A stretch of 64,000 nt of DNA from Vibrio rumoiensis 1S-45 (GCF_000286955.2 NZ_AJYK02000095.1:24277-88276), one strand, 5' to 3'; positions 16,802 through 26,542 are shown, numbered from the stretch's first letter. A program made the numbers and translations. Notes: generated by a model not told the origin, from the letters alone.

Positions 16802-17544
16802 TGAACGATCCATCTCTAGCTTCTGCATCTCAGGCGCAAGAAGTCGCGCAATCAGCCACACAAACGCAATTACCATTAGCACCACTGCACCTTCCTGCTG
16901 AACCCGGTCTATGGCCGCTGGCATGGGGTTGGTGGGCAATATTGGCACTGGTGGTGTTAACCATTTTGATTATGGTACTGCTTTATAAGCGCCATAAAAA
17001 ACGCCGACTTGCGAAAAAAACCGTATTACGTTTATTAAAGCAAACAACACGCAATCAAGCTGGTAATAAAAAAGTGGCGACCGTAAATGACCTGCTACGT
17101 CAAGTTTGTTTGTCTTACTACCCTCGCCCTATGTTAGCGAGCTTGCATGGAGAACGTTGGTATGCGTTTCTGGATGATCAACACCCATCAAACAAATCCA
17201 ACTTTCAAGTCAATCAACACGATTGGCAACAAGCGCTATACCAAAAAGACGGTGTGAGTGATGAACTGGCGAATCAACTGTATCAACAAGTTGAAGATTG
17301 GATCACACATTCGCTACCTCCAAGTAAAAAGAAATTGAAAGCGGCTAACTTAGCATTTCAAAAAACGGCTTCTACCTTCAATAATGGGCTCATTTCATCA
17401 GCTCGCGCAGTGAAAACCACGCCAAAAGCGCTTATTGAAAAAGAAAGCCAACTCAAAGCAACAAGCGAGCAAGATACGAATACGTTAGAAAGCCCTTCTG
17501 CTGAATCAGAATCTAAAAACAAGGAATCCAAAAACGATGTTTGA
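16801..17544 (+). CDS. DUF4381 membrane-anchored protein of the Bat operon
   Basis: The 247-residue protein has one membrane helix (about 44-66, WGWWAILALVVLTILIMVLL) after a short periplasmic N-terminus, followed by a basic KRHKKRR stop-transfer region and a cytoplasmic helical domain typical of DUF4381 (DLLRQVCLSYYPRPMLASLHGERWYAFLD). The C-terminal 60 residues are charged and Ser/Glu/Lys-rich. The ATG at 16801 overlaps the preceding TAA by one base, with AGGAG just upstream; a longer open frame to 16720 is not supported. DUF4381 is found only with MoxR/VWA systems, usually in this position. Confidence 0.82.
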   Translation: MNDPSLASASQAQEVAQSATQTQLPLAPLHLPAEPGLWPLAWGWWAILALVVLTILIMVLLYKRHKKRRLAKKTVLRLLKQTTRNQAGNKKVATVNDLLRQVCLSYYPRPMLASLHGERWYAFLDDQHPSNKSNFQVNQHDWQQALYQKDGVSDELANQLYQQVEDWITHSLPPSKKKLKAANLAFQKTASTFNNGLISSARAVKTTPKALIEKESQLKATSEQDTNTLESPSAESESKNKESKNDV

Positions 17545-18499
17545 GTTTCATTGGGTGTGGATGTTTGTGTTGTTACCACTACCTTTGATTGTTTACTTCC
17601 TTGCGCCTCCTCACACACCAAGAGCCGCAATAGTATTACCAACATTACCGACAGAAGGCTCGGTTCAACAACGTCAACATTTCAGCTTAAAATTACTGGC
17701 GATTACCATTTGGGTTCTGCTTGTTATCGCTGCAGCACGCCCTATTTGGTATGGAAAGCCCGTTGAATTCCAACCAAAACATCGAGATATGATGTTGGTG
17801 GTCGATCTTTCCGGCTCAATGGCACAAGAAGATATGAATTCGGCCAATGGCTATGTCGATCGTTTAACCGCGGTAAAACAAGTGCTGACTGAATTTATTG
17901 CCAAACGTAAAGGTGACCGTTTAGGCTTGGTATTATTTGCTGATCACGCGTATCTTCAAACACCGCTCACTCTCGATCGCACCACGGTTTTGCAACAATT
18001 GAACCGTGCGCAGCTCAATATGATTGGCCAAAAAACCGCCATTGGTGAAGGTTTAGGCATTGCGACTAAAACCTTCATTAAAAGTGAAGCCGAGCAACGA
18101 GTCATCGTATTACTCAGTGATGGTGGCAATACTTCTGGGGTAATTAACCCGTTAGAAGCCGCCAAAATCGCAAAAGAAAACCATGCGATTATTTACACAG
18201 TGGGTGTCGGTGCTGGTGAATTAAAAGTCGATAGTTTTTTTGGCAGTCGAACCGTCAATACGTCACAAGATCTTGATGAAAAAACGCTCACAGAAATTGC
18301 CAAAATGACCGGTGGACAATACTTCCGATCGCGTAATCAAGATGAACTGAACAAGATTTACGACACCATCAACCAATTGCAACCTGTGACTAATGCCACT
18401 CAAACATGGCGACCTCAAACCGAATGGTTCACTTACCCACTAGGACTTGCATTGATTTTGTCTTTCATCCTTGCAATTTTAAGGAGACGACATGGCTGA
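17537..18499 (+). CDS. BatA-like VWA-domain membrane protein
   Basis: The 320-residue protein has two N-terminal membrane helices (about 5-22 and 52-70), a VWA domain (about 85-290) and a final helix near 300. The metal-ion-dependent adhesion site is complete: DLSGS (around 91-95), a Thr in TPLTLD, and SDGG (around 197). It is the intact VWA member of the operon. The start overlaps the preceding stop by eight bases. Bat proteins are linked to oxidative and envelope stress tolerance in Bacteroides, Leptospira and Francisella; the partner protein here is unknown. Confidence 0.88.
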   Translation: MFEFHWVWMFVLLPLPLIVYFLAPPHTPRAAIVLPTLPTEGSVQQRQHFSLKLLAITIWVLLVIAAARPIWYGKPVEFQPKHRDMMLVVDLSGSMAQEDMNSANGYVDRLTAVKQVLTEFIAKRKGDRLGLVLFADHAYLQTPLTLDRTTVLQQLNRAQLNMIGQKTAIGEGLGIATKTFIKSEAEQRVIVLLSDGGNTSGVINPLEAAKIAKENHAIIYTVGVGAGELKVDSFFGSRTVNTSQDLDEKTLTEIAKMTGGQYFRSRNQDELNKIYDTINQLQPVTNATQTWRPQTEWFTYPLGLALILSFILAILRRRHG

Positions 18500-20546
18500 T
18501 TTTCAATTTCTTCATCCTCATTGGTTTTATGCAGTACTACCGGCTTTGTTATTGTGCGGCTGGCTGTATTCCAAGCCACAACGAACAAGCTTAATTGCAT
18601 CCCATTTAAGTGAACAACTTGGTTTAAATAAGCGACACTCCCATCGCTCTGTCGTCAGCCTAATTAGCAGCACTTGGTTAATCGCCATTGTTGCACTGAC
18701 AGGGCCAAGTTTTCAAAAACAAGAAGTACCGAGCTTTGGGGTCAATAACGCCCGTGTCATCGTCATGGATATGACCTTGTCGATGTACGCCACCGATATC
18801 GCGCCGAATCGTTTAACTCAAGCACGTTATAAAGTAATGGACTTGTTACCGGCATTAAATGAAGGCACTACCGGGCTTGTCGCGTATTCGGGTGATGGCT
18901 ATATGATCAGCCCGCTGACCAGCGACACAAATACACTCGCCAGCTTAATTCCGAACTTAGCACCCGATATTATGCCCACACGCGGCAGCAATGCGGCAGC
19001 TGGCGTGAAAAAAGCCATTGATATGCTCACACAAGCGGACCATCAACAAGGCGATATCATTTTGGTTGCAGACGATATTAGCGCCGATGAAGCTGATAAT
19101 ATTCAAGATCAACTCAAAGGCACCAATTGGCAGTTATCTGTTATGTCCGTCGGATCCCAACAAGGCGCGCCGATTCGTTTGCCAAATGGGGACATGTTTA
19201 CCAGTAACGGTACGACCGTCGTGGCAAAAACCAATATCAATGGGTTACAAGCATTAGCTAAAGCCGGTAACGGTGTTTATACCCCACTTCGTGCTGACGA
19301 TGCAGACATAAAAACCTTATCTAATGCATTGCACCACGTTGAATTAAAAACAACGAAAGAAAATAAAGGATCACCTGAATTGGAAGTACATATTAATAAC
19401 GGATTTTGGTTACTGCCTATTTTATTGCTTTTAGCTTTAGGCGGCTTCCGTCGTGGTGGCATTTTCAGCTTAGCGTTAATACTAAGCTTGCCGCTACTTC
19501 AACCACATCCTGCGTATGCAGCAGAAGAACAACCGGCAACGCCCAATAGTGCGAAGGTCACCTCAAACCTGAGCTTAGATTCCATTTTTAAAACTCGTGA
19601 TCAACAAGGTTACGACGCTTATCAAGCTAAAAAATACAATAATGCTGCTGCTTTGTTTACTGATAAAAAATGGAAAGGTATAGCACAATATCAATCTGGT
19701 GACTTTCAAGGAGCTATTCAATCCTTCACAGGTTTAGATGATGAACAATCTCTCTATAACTTAGCAAGCTCGCAAGCACAAGCTGGATTACTTGATGAAG
19801 CAAAAGCTGGCTATCAAGCCATCTTAAAAAATAACCCTAATTTTACTGATGCAAAAAAAGATTTAGACATCGTCAATAAAGCATTGCAACAGCAACAGCA
19901 ACAGCAACAGCAACAAGATAAATCAAAAGATCAGCAGTCAAAGGATAATCAATCACAAGAGCAAAACTCTCAAGAGAAGCAATTACAAAACGAACAAGAC
20001 GAACAAAACGACTCAGGCTCGGACTCGCAACAAAACCAGTCGCAGCAGGATCAATCAGAGCAAAATCAATCTGATCAGAAAAAGTCCGATCAACCGCAGT
20101 CACAGCAAGACTCAGATCAATCTAAAGGACAAGATTCACAACAAAACGCTGAACAGAACCAATCGGACAATTCGCAGCAAAGCCAGCAAAGCCAGCAAGA
20201 CAATGACCAGAATGACAAGCGCGATCAATCCGAAAGTAAACCAACCAGCGACAACCAAAACAACAGCAGCGATGACAATCAGAAGCAAGATCAACAAAAA
20301 GCGCAACAAGCTGCCCAAGCAAGTCAATCTGAGCAAGAGAAACAGCAAGAGCAAGAAAAGCAACAAGCCATAGAGGCACAGCAAGATCCAAATGCTAAAC
20401 CTCAAGCTGGTAATACCGTAGCGGTCGATCCTCAACTTAATAAGCTTGAGCAAATCCCAGATAACGCAAAACGTTTATTACAAGCTCAAATGGCGCTTGA
20501 AGCCCAACAGAACCCTGAACCACAAACCAGTAGCCAACAATGGTAA
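18492..20546 (+). CDS. BatB/BatC-like VWA-TPR fusion with a long Gln-rich tail
   Basis: This 684-residue protein combines two N-terminal helices, a VWA domain (about 85-290), a further membrane region with a cleavable-looking end (HPAYA, about 340), TPR-type repeats (about 360-455: YDAYQAKKYNNAAALF, LYNLASSQAQAGLLDEAKAGYQ) and a low-complexity Gln/Ser/Asp/Lys tail (about 458-650). The metal site is altered: DMTLS replaces DxSxS and ADDIS replaces SDGG-like residues, so metal binding may be weaker. In other bacteria BatB and BatC are separate. The tail starts with a CAA/CAG tract (19887-19917) coding ten glutamines. The start overlaps the preceding gene by eight bases. Confidence 0.85.
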   Translation: MADFQFLHPHWFYAVLPALLLCGWLYSKPQRTSLIASHLSEQLGLNKRHSHRSVVSLISSTWLIAIVALTGPSFQKQEVPSFGVNNARVIVMDMTLSMYATDIAPNRLTQARYKVMDLLPALNEGTTGLVAYSGDGYMISPLTSDTNTLASLIPNLAPDIMPTRGSNAAAGVKKAIDMLTQADHQQGDIILVADDISADEADNIQDQLKGTNWQLSVMSVGSQQGAPIRLPNGDMFTSNGTTVVAKTNINGLQALAKAGNGVYTPLRADDADIKTLSNALHHVELKTTKENKGSPELEVHINNGFWLLPILLLLALGGFRRGGIFSLALILSLPLLQPHPAYAAEEQPATPNSAKVTSNLSLDSIFKTRDQQGYDAYQAKKYNNAAALFTDKKWKGIAQYQSGDFQGAIQSFTGLDDEQSLYNLASSQAQAGLLDEAKAGYQAILKNNPNFTDAKKDLDIVNKALQQQQQQQQQQDKSKDQQSKDNQSQEQNSQEKQLQNEQDEQNDSGSDSQQNQSQQDQSEQNQSDQKKSDQPQSQQDSDQSKGQDSQQNAEQNQSDNSQQSQQSQQDNDQNDKRDQSESKPTSDNQNNSSDDNQKQDQQKAQQAAQASQSEQEKQQEQEKQQAIEAQQDPNAKPQAGNTVAVDPQLNKLEQIPDNAKRLLQAQMALEAQQNPEPQTSSQQW
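19887..19917 (+). repeat. CAA/CAG triplet tract in the VWA-TPR gene
   Basis: Alternating CAA and CAG codons encode ten consecutive glutamines, the start of a 190-residue glutamine-rich tail. Such a tract can vary in length by slippage in steps of three without breaking the frame. Confidence 0.8.
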
Positions 20547-22348
20547 TTCGAATAATGGACCGTACAATGACTTCGATTTTCTCTAAAATCCGCTCATTCT
20601 TTATTCAAGGTAGCAAATTGACTCAAGGTCACCGTTTATTTCAACGTAATAAGATAAAGCCATTCGCTTTATTAGGCCTTTTAATCGCTACATTCAGTGT
20701 AAGCCAAATGAGCATGGCGGAAGACGTGGCGGTATCCGCTTCGGTTTCTAAAGCTCGCATTAGCACCAATGAAATATTCAACTTACAAATTGAATACATG
20801 GATGCGGCTCACCGTGAAGACTTTGATCCAAGCGTTCTTAAAAAAGACTTCACCACCGGGCAAGTCCAATACGGCAGCACCCGATCATTTGTAAATGGAA
20901 ATTACTCGGTTCGCAATGAATGGAATATCTCGCTTTCAACCGATAAAACCGGTGAAGTTGTGATCCCAAGCTTTGACATTAATGGTTCAAAAACTGCGCC
21001 AATCACATTGCATGTATCAAAAGACCCAAGTAGCCCAACTCAAGATGATTTAATTGAGTTTCAAGATCACTTATCAAAAACCACGCTATACCCAAAAGAG
21101 ATGGCGACCCTCACCTCGCGTTTATTGGTTAAAACCGATCCACGAGGTTTGCAAAACACCAAGCTTATCCCACCCTCAGGTGATGGTTTAACCATTGATC
21201 CTATTGGCCAACCTAATCAGTATCAAAAAGTGATTAACGGCGTTGAAACGACCGTTGTCGAACAAGATTATACTGTCACCGCCAATTCAGCTGGAAAGCA
21301 TATATTAAACCCGCCTCGCTTAACCGCAACAGTCGTGAGCATTAGCCGAGCAACTGGCGCACGCCGTATTGTTCCGGTGAACGTACATTCAGGCCCAATC
21401 ACTTTAAATGTAAAAGAAAAACCTGCGTCGTATCATGGCGTGTGGTTGCCAACTCAATCTCTTAAATTACAACAAGGTTGGCAGGATAGCGAAGGCAATA
21501 TGGTTGATACTTCAACCGGCAGCATTGACGCTAAAGTTGGCCAGCCAATCACTCGAATTTTGGCCTTAGTAGTAAAAGATGTTAGCGCTGAAAGCCTGCC
21601 AGACATAAAAATTGATTATCCAAAATCGGTTCGTGTTTACGATGAAAAACCAAAATTTGGACAAGATAAATCCGGCAATACCGTTATGACGATCAAGCAA
21701 GTTATTCTACCAAAACAACCTGGTCGCATTGCTTTACCCTCCGTCAATGTGCCTTGGTGGAACTCGCAAACCAGCCAAGCAGAAACCGCTGAAGCGAAAG
21801 GATTAACACTCAACACTACCGTGGATGAAAACGCGCCTGTTCAAAGTGCTGCGCCAGCCATCAAACTCGACAACAAGGATGGAAACAGCGCAGTTAACAC
21901 AACGCAAAGTGCGGCAAGTAATACCGCTACTTCCAATGCACCTTCTATACAAGCGGCTGGCTTTTGGCCTTATTTAACCGCATTGTTTGCTTTCTTATGG
22001 GCCTTAACCTTGTTATTACTGATTAAGCAAAAACAATCCAAAGTTCAACAAACTCAGGCCCCTAAAGTGCAACCAAATGCGGAAAGTAAAAGTTTAGTCG
22101 ATGCCATCAAATCGAAAGATGGTGCGAGAATTCAAAGCGAATTCACGCAATGGCAAGCAAAATACCCGAATATTCCAGGTGAAATGAAGCTAGCCATTCA
22201 AGCAGAAATCAATGAATTGATGGCAAGTTTATATGGTGTCAATCAGCAGGATTACGATTGTGGTGAGCTATTAACTCTGATTAAAAAAGCAGAAAAAAAC
22301 CATAAGAAACAGCCCAAAAATCAAGATGAGACCATCGCCAAATTATAA
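20540..22348 (+). CDS. BatD-like protein
   Basis: The 602-residue protein matches the BatD (oxygen tolerance) family. It has a long n-region, a signal segment (about 45-60, ending MSMAED), a periplasmic part with tandem immunoglobulin-like domains (VSASVSKARISTNEIFNLQI, then TVTANSAGKHILNPPRL), one membrane helix (about 475-495) and a short cytoplasmic C-terminus. The ATG at 20540 overlaps the preceding stop; a later ATG at 20567 would give a shorter n-region. It is the last gene of the six-gene operon, followed by a terminator. The role is probably to assemble with the VWA proteins in the periplasm. Confidence 0.85.
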   Translation: MVIRIMDRTMTSIFSKIRSFFIQGSKLTQGHRLFQRNKIKPFALLGLLIATFSVSQMSMAEDVAVSASVSKARISTNEIFNLQIEYMDAAHREDFDPSVLKKDFTTGQVQYGSTRSFVNGNYSVRNEWNISLSTDKTGEVVIPSFDINGSKTAPITLHVSKDPSSPTQDDLIEFQDHLSKTTLYPKEMATLTSRLLVKTDPRGLQNTKLIPPSGDGLTIDPIGQPNQYQKVINGVETTVVEQDYTVTANSAGKHILNPPRLTATVVSISRATGARRIVPVNVHSGPITLNVKEKPASYHGVWLPTQSLKLQQGWQDSEGNMVDTSTGSIDAKVGQPITRILALVVKDVSAESLPDIKIDYPKSVRVYDEKPKFGQDKSGNTVMTIKQVILPKQPGRIALPSVNVPWWNSQTSQAETAEAKGLTLNTTVDENAPVQSAAPAIKLDNKDGNSAVNTTQSAASNTATSNAPSIQAAGFWPYLTALFAFLWALTLLLLIKQKQSKVQQTQAPKVQPNAESKSLVDAIKSKDGARIQSEFTQWQAKYPNIPGEMKLAIQAEINELMASLYGVNQQDYDCGELLTLIKKAEKNHKKQPKNQDETIAKL

Positions 22349-22392
22349 CTAATATTGGTTTAAGCGTTTCATCCGACGCCCCATACAAGAAC

Positions 22393-22425
22393 ACCCGCAA
22401 GACTTCTCTTGTGGGTATTTTCTTT
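22393..22425 (+). terminator. Terminator of the MoxR/Bat operon
   Basis: ACCCGCAAGA (22393-22402) pairs with TCTTGTGGGT (22407-22416, one G-T pair) around CTTC, followed by a T-rich tract. Confidence 0.85.
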
Positions 22426-22454
22426 TACTCAAAACGAAAGGATTAGATAGACAA

Positions 22455-22697
22455 CTAAATTCGATTCTTTAACCATATCATCAACTTCCACCCCACTCGC
22501 GTAGCTAGGGCAGACAGAAGAATAATGATTCCCAACAATGGCATAGTGATGTTTTGATATAACGGTTCTGCCCCTTCACACAACAAGCCAAATTGTTGGG
22601 CGCTTCCGCCATGATCCAAACAATCATCGGTACTGAAGAATGAAAATAAGCTGAAAAAGCTCACAATGAAAACCCCAGCTAAAAGTATCTTTATCAT
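22455..22697 (-). CDS. Small membrane protein after the PAP2 gene
   Basis: This 80-residue protein has two hydrophobic helices (about 4-21 and 50-70) joined by a short loop with two cysteines (DDCLDHGG, GLLCEG) that could form a periplasmic disulfide. I recognise no family. Its ATG overlaps the stop of the PAP2 gene (ATGA), so the two are probably translationally coupled and may act together. Confidence 0.65.
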   Translation of the reverse strand: MIKILLAGVFIVSFFSLFSFFSTDDCLDHGGSAQQFGLLCEGAEPLYQNITMPLLGIIILLSALATRVGWKLMIWLKNRI

Positions 22698-23464
22698 TTA
22701 CTTCGTCTCATTTTTTCAACTATCAATACACTTAATAAGCTAATGACAGCAGCCAAACAAGTTGAGGCGAGAACATCTTGCGGCCAATGCATGCCCAACA
22801 ACATTCTACTTCCCCCCATCAATATACCCCACGTTACAAGCAGAACATTCAAAACGGTTGCGCCTGAAAGTAAAAGATAATAACTGGCGGTTAATACTAA
22901 AGTAATGGCAAAAATAGTATGGCCGGATGGAAACGCATAGCCAACTTCACCAATCCAATGATCTTGAATCATCGGAGAAATGCTAATCGGTGGTGTCGTT
23001 TGATATGTATTGGAGCTTTCAGAGGTCTGATATTGCTGCAATGCTTGCGTAATTAACGCACTTCGCATGACTGGATCTTGTAAATAAAAGGACTCTAGAT
23101 CTATCGGTGACTGCGTTTGAGTGGATAAAAACACCGCATTAGGTCTTGCTTCTTTAAAATACGATTTTAATTGATGGTTTAAGGTAAAACTAATGGTTAC
23201 GCTCAATACCACGGCAAACACTAACCGAGTCCATATCAACTTAGGCACATAAATAAAGCTAATGGCGAGGAATGAAATCACACTCATAACAGCATAAGGC
23301 GCAGTGCCCGTTGAGGTTAAGAAGTAAAGAAGAGCGGCTGGAAGACTGGAAAGGTCAAGCCAAGGAAATACTTGTTGATGCTTAATCAGCAAATAGCTAG
23401 GAGTGGCTGCCAGTACAAGCCAGATGAAAACTAAAGCACAAAGCGTTTTCTTATTTAATGACAC
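22694..23464 (-). CDS. PAP2-family membrane phosphatase (PgpB-like)
   Basis: The 256-residue inner-membrane phosphatase has about six helices and all three PAP2 motifs: KSYFKEARP (KX6RP, around 108), PSGH (around 176) and SRMLLGMHWPQD (SRX5HX3D, around 218-229). A long hydrophilic segment between motifs 1 and 2 (about 118-172) resembles the periplasmic insert of PgpB. It probably dephosphorylates undecaprenyl pyrophosphate or phosphatidylglycerol phosphate. It overlaps a small two-helix membrane protein gene by four bases. Confidence 0.83.
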   Translation of the reverse strand: MSLNKKTLCALVFIWLVLAATPSYLLIKHQQVFPWLDLSSLPAALLYFLTSTGTAPYAVMSVISFLAISFIYVPKLIWTRLVFAVVLSVTISFTLNHQLKSYFKEARPNAVFLSTQTQSPIDLESFYLQDPVMRSALITQALQQYQTSESSNTYQTTPPISISPMIQDHWIGEVGYAFPSGHTIFAITLVLTASYYLLLSGATVLNVLLVTWGILMGGSRMLLGMHWPQDVLASTCLAAVISLLSVLIVEKMRRSK

Positions 23465-23561
23465 GGTGGCAGGTTCCCATTTAAAAATAATATGTATACG
23501 GATGAAATATTTAAGATAAGTATAGCGTAGACGGGAGGTTATGAGATAGCACCGTTAGATT

Positions 23562-23608
23562 CTAAATAAAAAGGCTTCATTCTGTTCAATCATCAGAATG
23601 AAGCCTTT
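23562..23608. terminator. Strong terminator after nirBD
   Basis: AAAGGCTTCATTCTG (23570-23584) and CAGAATGAAGCCTTT (23594-23608) form a perfect 15-bp stem with a nine-base loop. An A-rich tract to its left becomes a T run on the minus strand, terminating the nitrate operon 30 bases after nirD. Confidence 0.9.
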
Positions 23609-23638
23609 CATTATCAGCTTAAGTTTATTATCGAATCA

Positions 23639-23965
23639 TTAAGCTTGTTGTAACCACACTTGCTCATCTTCTACTCGTACTCGCCATGTTTTGACTTTTA
23701 TATCAGGCGTTTCAACACAACTTCCAGATTTTAAATCAAAGTGCTGTTTATAGAGTGGTGACGCAACACAAGGTTGCCCTTTTACATCCCCTACAATGCC
23801 ACGGCTTAGTACAAAGGCTTTGCCAATTGGATCCCAGTTATCAATCGCAAAGACTTGCTCTTGTTGGTTGGGTAAATAAAACAAAGCCACTTGTTGTCCT
23901 TCAACCAATGCACCGGTGCCTATATTTGCATCCAGTTGAGATAATTCACATACGTTATGCCACAT
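23639..23965 (-). CDS. nirD: Nitrite reductase small subunit NirD
   Basis: The 108-residue protein has the Rieske-like fold of NirD: NVCELSQLDANIGTGALVEGQQVALFYLP, AIDNWDPIGKAFVLSRGIVGD and SPLYKQHFDLKSGSCVE. As in other NirD proteins, the Rieske cluster ligands are not all present, so it is a structural partner of NirB rather than an electron carrier. It starts three bases after the nirB stop with GGGGGCG as ribosome-binding site. Last gene of the nitrate uptake and nitrite reduction operon. Confidence 0.92.
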   Translation of the reverse strand: MWHNVCELSQLDANIGTGALVEGQQVALFYLPNQQEQVFAIDNWDPIGKAFVLSRGIVGDVKGQPCVASPLYKQHFDLKSGSCVETPDIKVKTWRVRVEDEQVWLQQA

Positions 23966-23968
23966 AAG

Positions 23969-26542
23969 TTACGCCCCCATATCCACGGTTACTTTAATTT
24001 GGTTACTTTCTTGTTTATCTTCTTTTGGCTCTGCCGCAGCGTCAATCACCAAAGCTGGAATACGTTGCTCACGGATCCGTTGGTAAGTCATAGGAACGGG
24101 TAGTTCATCGCTATGCTGGTTAATGAATGGGCGGAATTTAGCGCGTTTAGCCGGATTCTCCACCGCCGATTTCCACTCACATTGATAAGTGTCTACCACG
24201 CTTTGCATTTGCGCTTCCAATGCTTGCCCTAAACCTAACGAGTCTTCGATCACGACTTGTTGTAAATATTCTAAACCGCCCTCTAAGCTTTCCATCCATA
24301 CAGACGTACGTTGTAATTTATCCGCCGTTTTTACGTAGAACATTAACACGCGATCTATGTATTGAATCAATTGCTCTTTACTCAGATCAACGGCAAACAA
24401 ATCAGCATGGCGAGGACGCATTCCACCGTTACCACACACGTATAAGTTCCAGCCATTTTCTGTCGCAATAATACCAATATCTTTACTTTGCGCTTCTGCA
24501 CATTCACGCGTGCAACCCGATACTGCAAACTTGATCTTATGTGGCGAACGTAAGCCCTTATAGCGGTTTTCCAGCTCGATAGCTAAACCGATAGAGTCAT
24601 CTACGCCATAACGACACCAAGTAGAGCCCACACAGGATTTAACGGTACGCAAAGATTTACCGTAAGCATGTCCAGTTTCAAAACCTGCTTGGATAAGCTC
24701 CTCCCAAATATCCGGTAGTTGACCCATTTGCGCACCAAATAAATCGACACGTTGACCACCGGTTATCTTGGTGTATAAGTCGTACTTTTTCGCCACTTCT
24801 CCAAGTGCAATCAGTTTATCTGGGGTGATTTCACCGCCGGGAATACGGGGCACCACTGAATAAGAACCATCTTTTTGCAAGTTCGCCATGAAAGCATCGT
24901 TGGAGTCTTGCAAGCTACGATGTTGCGGTTCAAAAATGTGTTCATTCCATAATGATGCAAAAATAGAGGCCGCTGTCGGCTTACAAAGATCGCACCCTAG
25001 CCCATGACCATGCTCGGCGACTAATGTCTCGAAATCCTTGATCTCTTCAACTTGGCACAAATGGAATAACTCTTGACGAGAATATTCAAAATGCTCACAG
25101 ATATGGTTGTTAACTTCCATACCCATATTGGCAAGTTCGGTATCTAATACGGTTTTAACCATGTTGCTACAACCACCACAACCGCTTCCGGCTTTGGTGC
25201 ACGATTTCAAAGAAGCTAAATCATGGCTTCCTGCATGAATAGCCGTGATTAAATCACCTTTAGTCACGTTATGGCATGAACAAATCAGCGCGGTATCGGC
25301 CACTTCACCTGACAGCATTGAAGTATCAAATAACAGATGCGCCGCATGATCAGGCAGTGGTGTTTTATTCAAATAACATTGGAGCAAAGCATCGTAATCG
25401 GTGTTATCACCCACGAGAATCGCCCCTAAGAGTTGATCGCCTTTTTCATTGACCACCAGCTTTTTATAACTGCCCGCAACAGTATCTTGTAATACCATTT
25501 CTTGCGCGCCTTGAGTCATCATTTGCGCATCACCAATAGAGGCAACATCAACACCTAGCAGTTTTAATTTGGTGCTCATATCAGCACCGGTAAAGGTTTG
25601 TGTTTTGCCTGCTTGTTCACCCAATAAACTCGAACATGCCACTCTCGCCATTTGGTAACCTGGTGCCACTAAGCCAAAGATTTTTTGCTCCCATAATGCA
25701 CATTCACCAATCGCAAAAATATTAGGATCATTGGTTTGGCAAGCATCATTAATCACAATACCGCCACGCTCACCTACCGCTAAACCTGCTTGTTTGGCTA
25801 ACGCATCTTGAGGGCGAATACCGGCAGAAAAAACCAATACATCCACTTCAATAAATTCACCATTTTTAAAGTTCAAACGGTGTTTAGCATTTTCACCATC
25901 ACAGATGGAAGTGGTTGCAGTATCAAGGTGTACTTGTAAACCCAACTGTTTGATTTTATCTTCTAATACCCCACTTGCCCCTGCATCTAATTGCACTGGC
26001 ATCAAGCGTGGAGCAAATTCAATCACATGAGTATCCACACCTAATAAACGTAAGGCATTGGCTGCTTCTAGCCCTAACAAACCACCGCCGATGACTGCGC
26101 CAGAACTGGCTGAATCACAAGCATTTCGGATTTCTGATAAGTCATCTAAAGTTCGATACACGAAGCAATTATCACGGTCATTACCTTCAATTGGCGGCAC
26201 GAATGGATAAGAACCCGTTGATAACACCAATTTGTCGTACGCTAAAACATCTTCATCATCCATAACTAAACGCTGGTTTTGCGTATCTAACGTAGTCACT
26301 CGGCTGCCTAAAATTAAGCGTATGCCTTGTTGTTGGTACCAATCTTCACTGCTTAATAACAAATCTTGATTGGTTTGACCTGAAAATACCGACGATAAGT
26401 GGACACGATCATAAGCCACAAAACGCTCTTCACCAATTACGGTAATGTTGAATTGGTCAGTCGCGTTAGCTTCAACCAAACGCTCAACAAGATGATGACC
26501 AACCATACCGTTTCCGACGATCACTAAATTTAATTTTTTCAT
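23969..26542 (-). CDS. nirB: NADH-dependent assimilatory nitrite reductase large subunit NirB
   Basis: NirB reduces nitrite to ammonium in six electrons from NADH. The 857-residue protein shows an FAD/NAD domain (NLVIVGNGMVGHHLVERL at the start; GGGLLGLEAANALRLLGV around 145), a BFD-type [2Fe-2S] domain (CSCHNVTKGD and CTKAGSGCGGC, about 420-470), sulfite-reductase-like half domains, and the siroheme/[4Fe-4S] ligands CVGSTWCRYG (around 637) and SGCTRECAEA (around 676). AAGGA seven bases before ATG 26542 sets the start; the frame extends 12 codons further. It lies ten bases after the ABC ATPase gene. Siroheme would be supplied through the nearby CobA. Confidence 0.95.
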   Translation of the reverse strand: MKKLNLVIVGNGMVGHHLVERLVEANATDQFNITVIGEERFVAYDRVHLSSVFSGQTNQDLLLSSEDWYQQQGIRLILGSRVTTLDTQNQRLVMDDEDVLAYDKLVLSTGSYPFVPPIEGNDRDNCFVYRTLDDLSEIRNACDSASSGAVIGGGLLGLEAANALRLLGVDTHVIEFAPRLMPVQLDAGASGVLEDKIKQLGLQVHLDTATTSICDGENAKHRLNFKNGEFIEVDVLVFSAGIRPQDALAKQAGLAVGERGGIVINDACQTNDPNIFAIGECALWEQKIFGLVAPGYQMARVACSSLLGEQAGKTQTFTGADMSTKLKLLGVDVASIGDAQMMTQGAQEMVLQDTVAGSYKKLVVNEKGDQLLGAILVGDNTDYDALLQCYLNKTPLPDHAAHLLFDTSMLSGEVADTALICSCHNVTKGDLITAIHAGSHDLASLKSCTKAGSGCGGCSNMVKTVLDTELANMGMEVNNHICEHFEYSRQELFHLCQVEEIKDFETLVAEHGHGLGCDLCKPTAASIFASLWNEHIFEPQHRSLQDSNDAFMANLQKDGSYSVVPRIPGGEITPDKLIALGEVAKKYDLYTKITGGQRVDLFGAQMGQLPDIWEELIQAGFETGHAYGKSLRTVKSCVGSTWCRYGVDDSIGLAIELENRYKGLRSPHKIKFAVSGCTRECAEAQSKDIGIIATENGWNLYVCGNGGMRPRHADLFAVDLSKEQLIQYIDRVLMFYVKTADKLQRTSVWMESLEGGLEYLQQVVIEDSLGLGQALEAQMQSVVDTYQCEWKSAVENPAKRAKFRPFINQHSDELPVPMTYQRIREQRIPALVIDAAAEPKEDKQESNQIKVTVDMGA

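Noticed and set aside
20136..20453. Open frames of 89-105 codons antisense to the Gln-rich tail
   Set aside because: They are leucine-rich mirror images of CAR glutamine codons and have no ribosome-binding site; the sense gene explains them.
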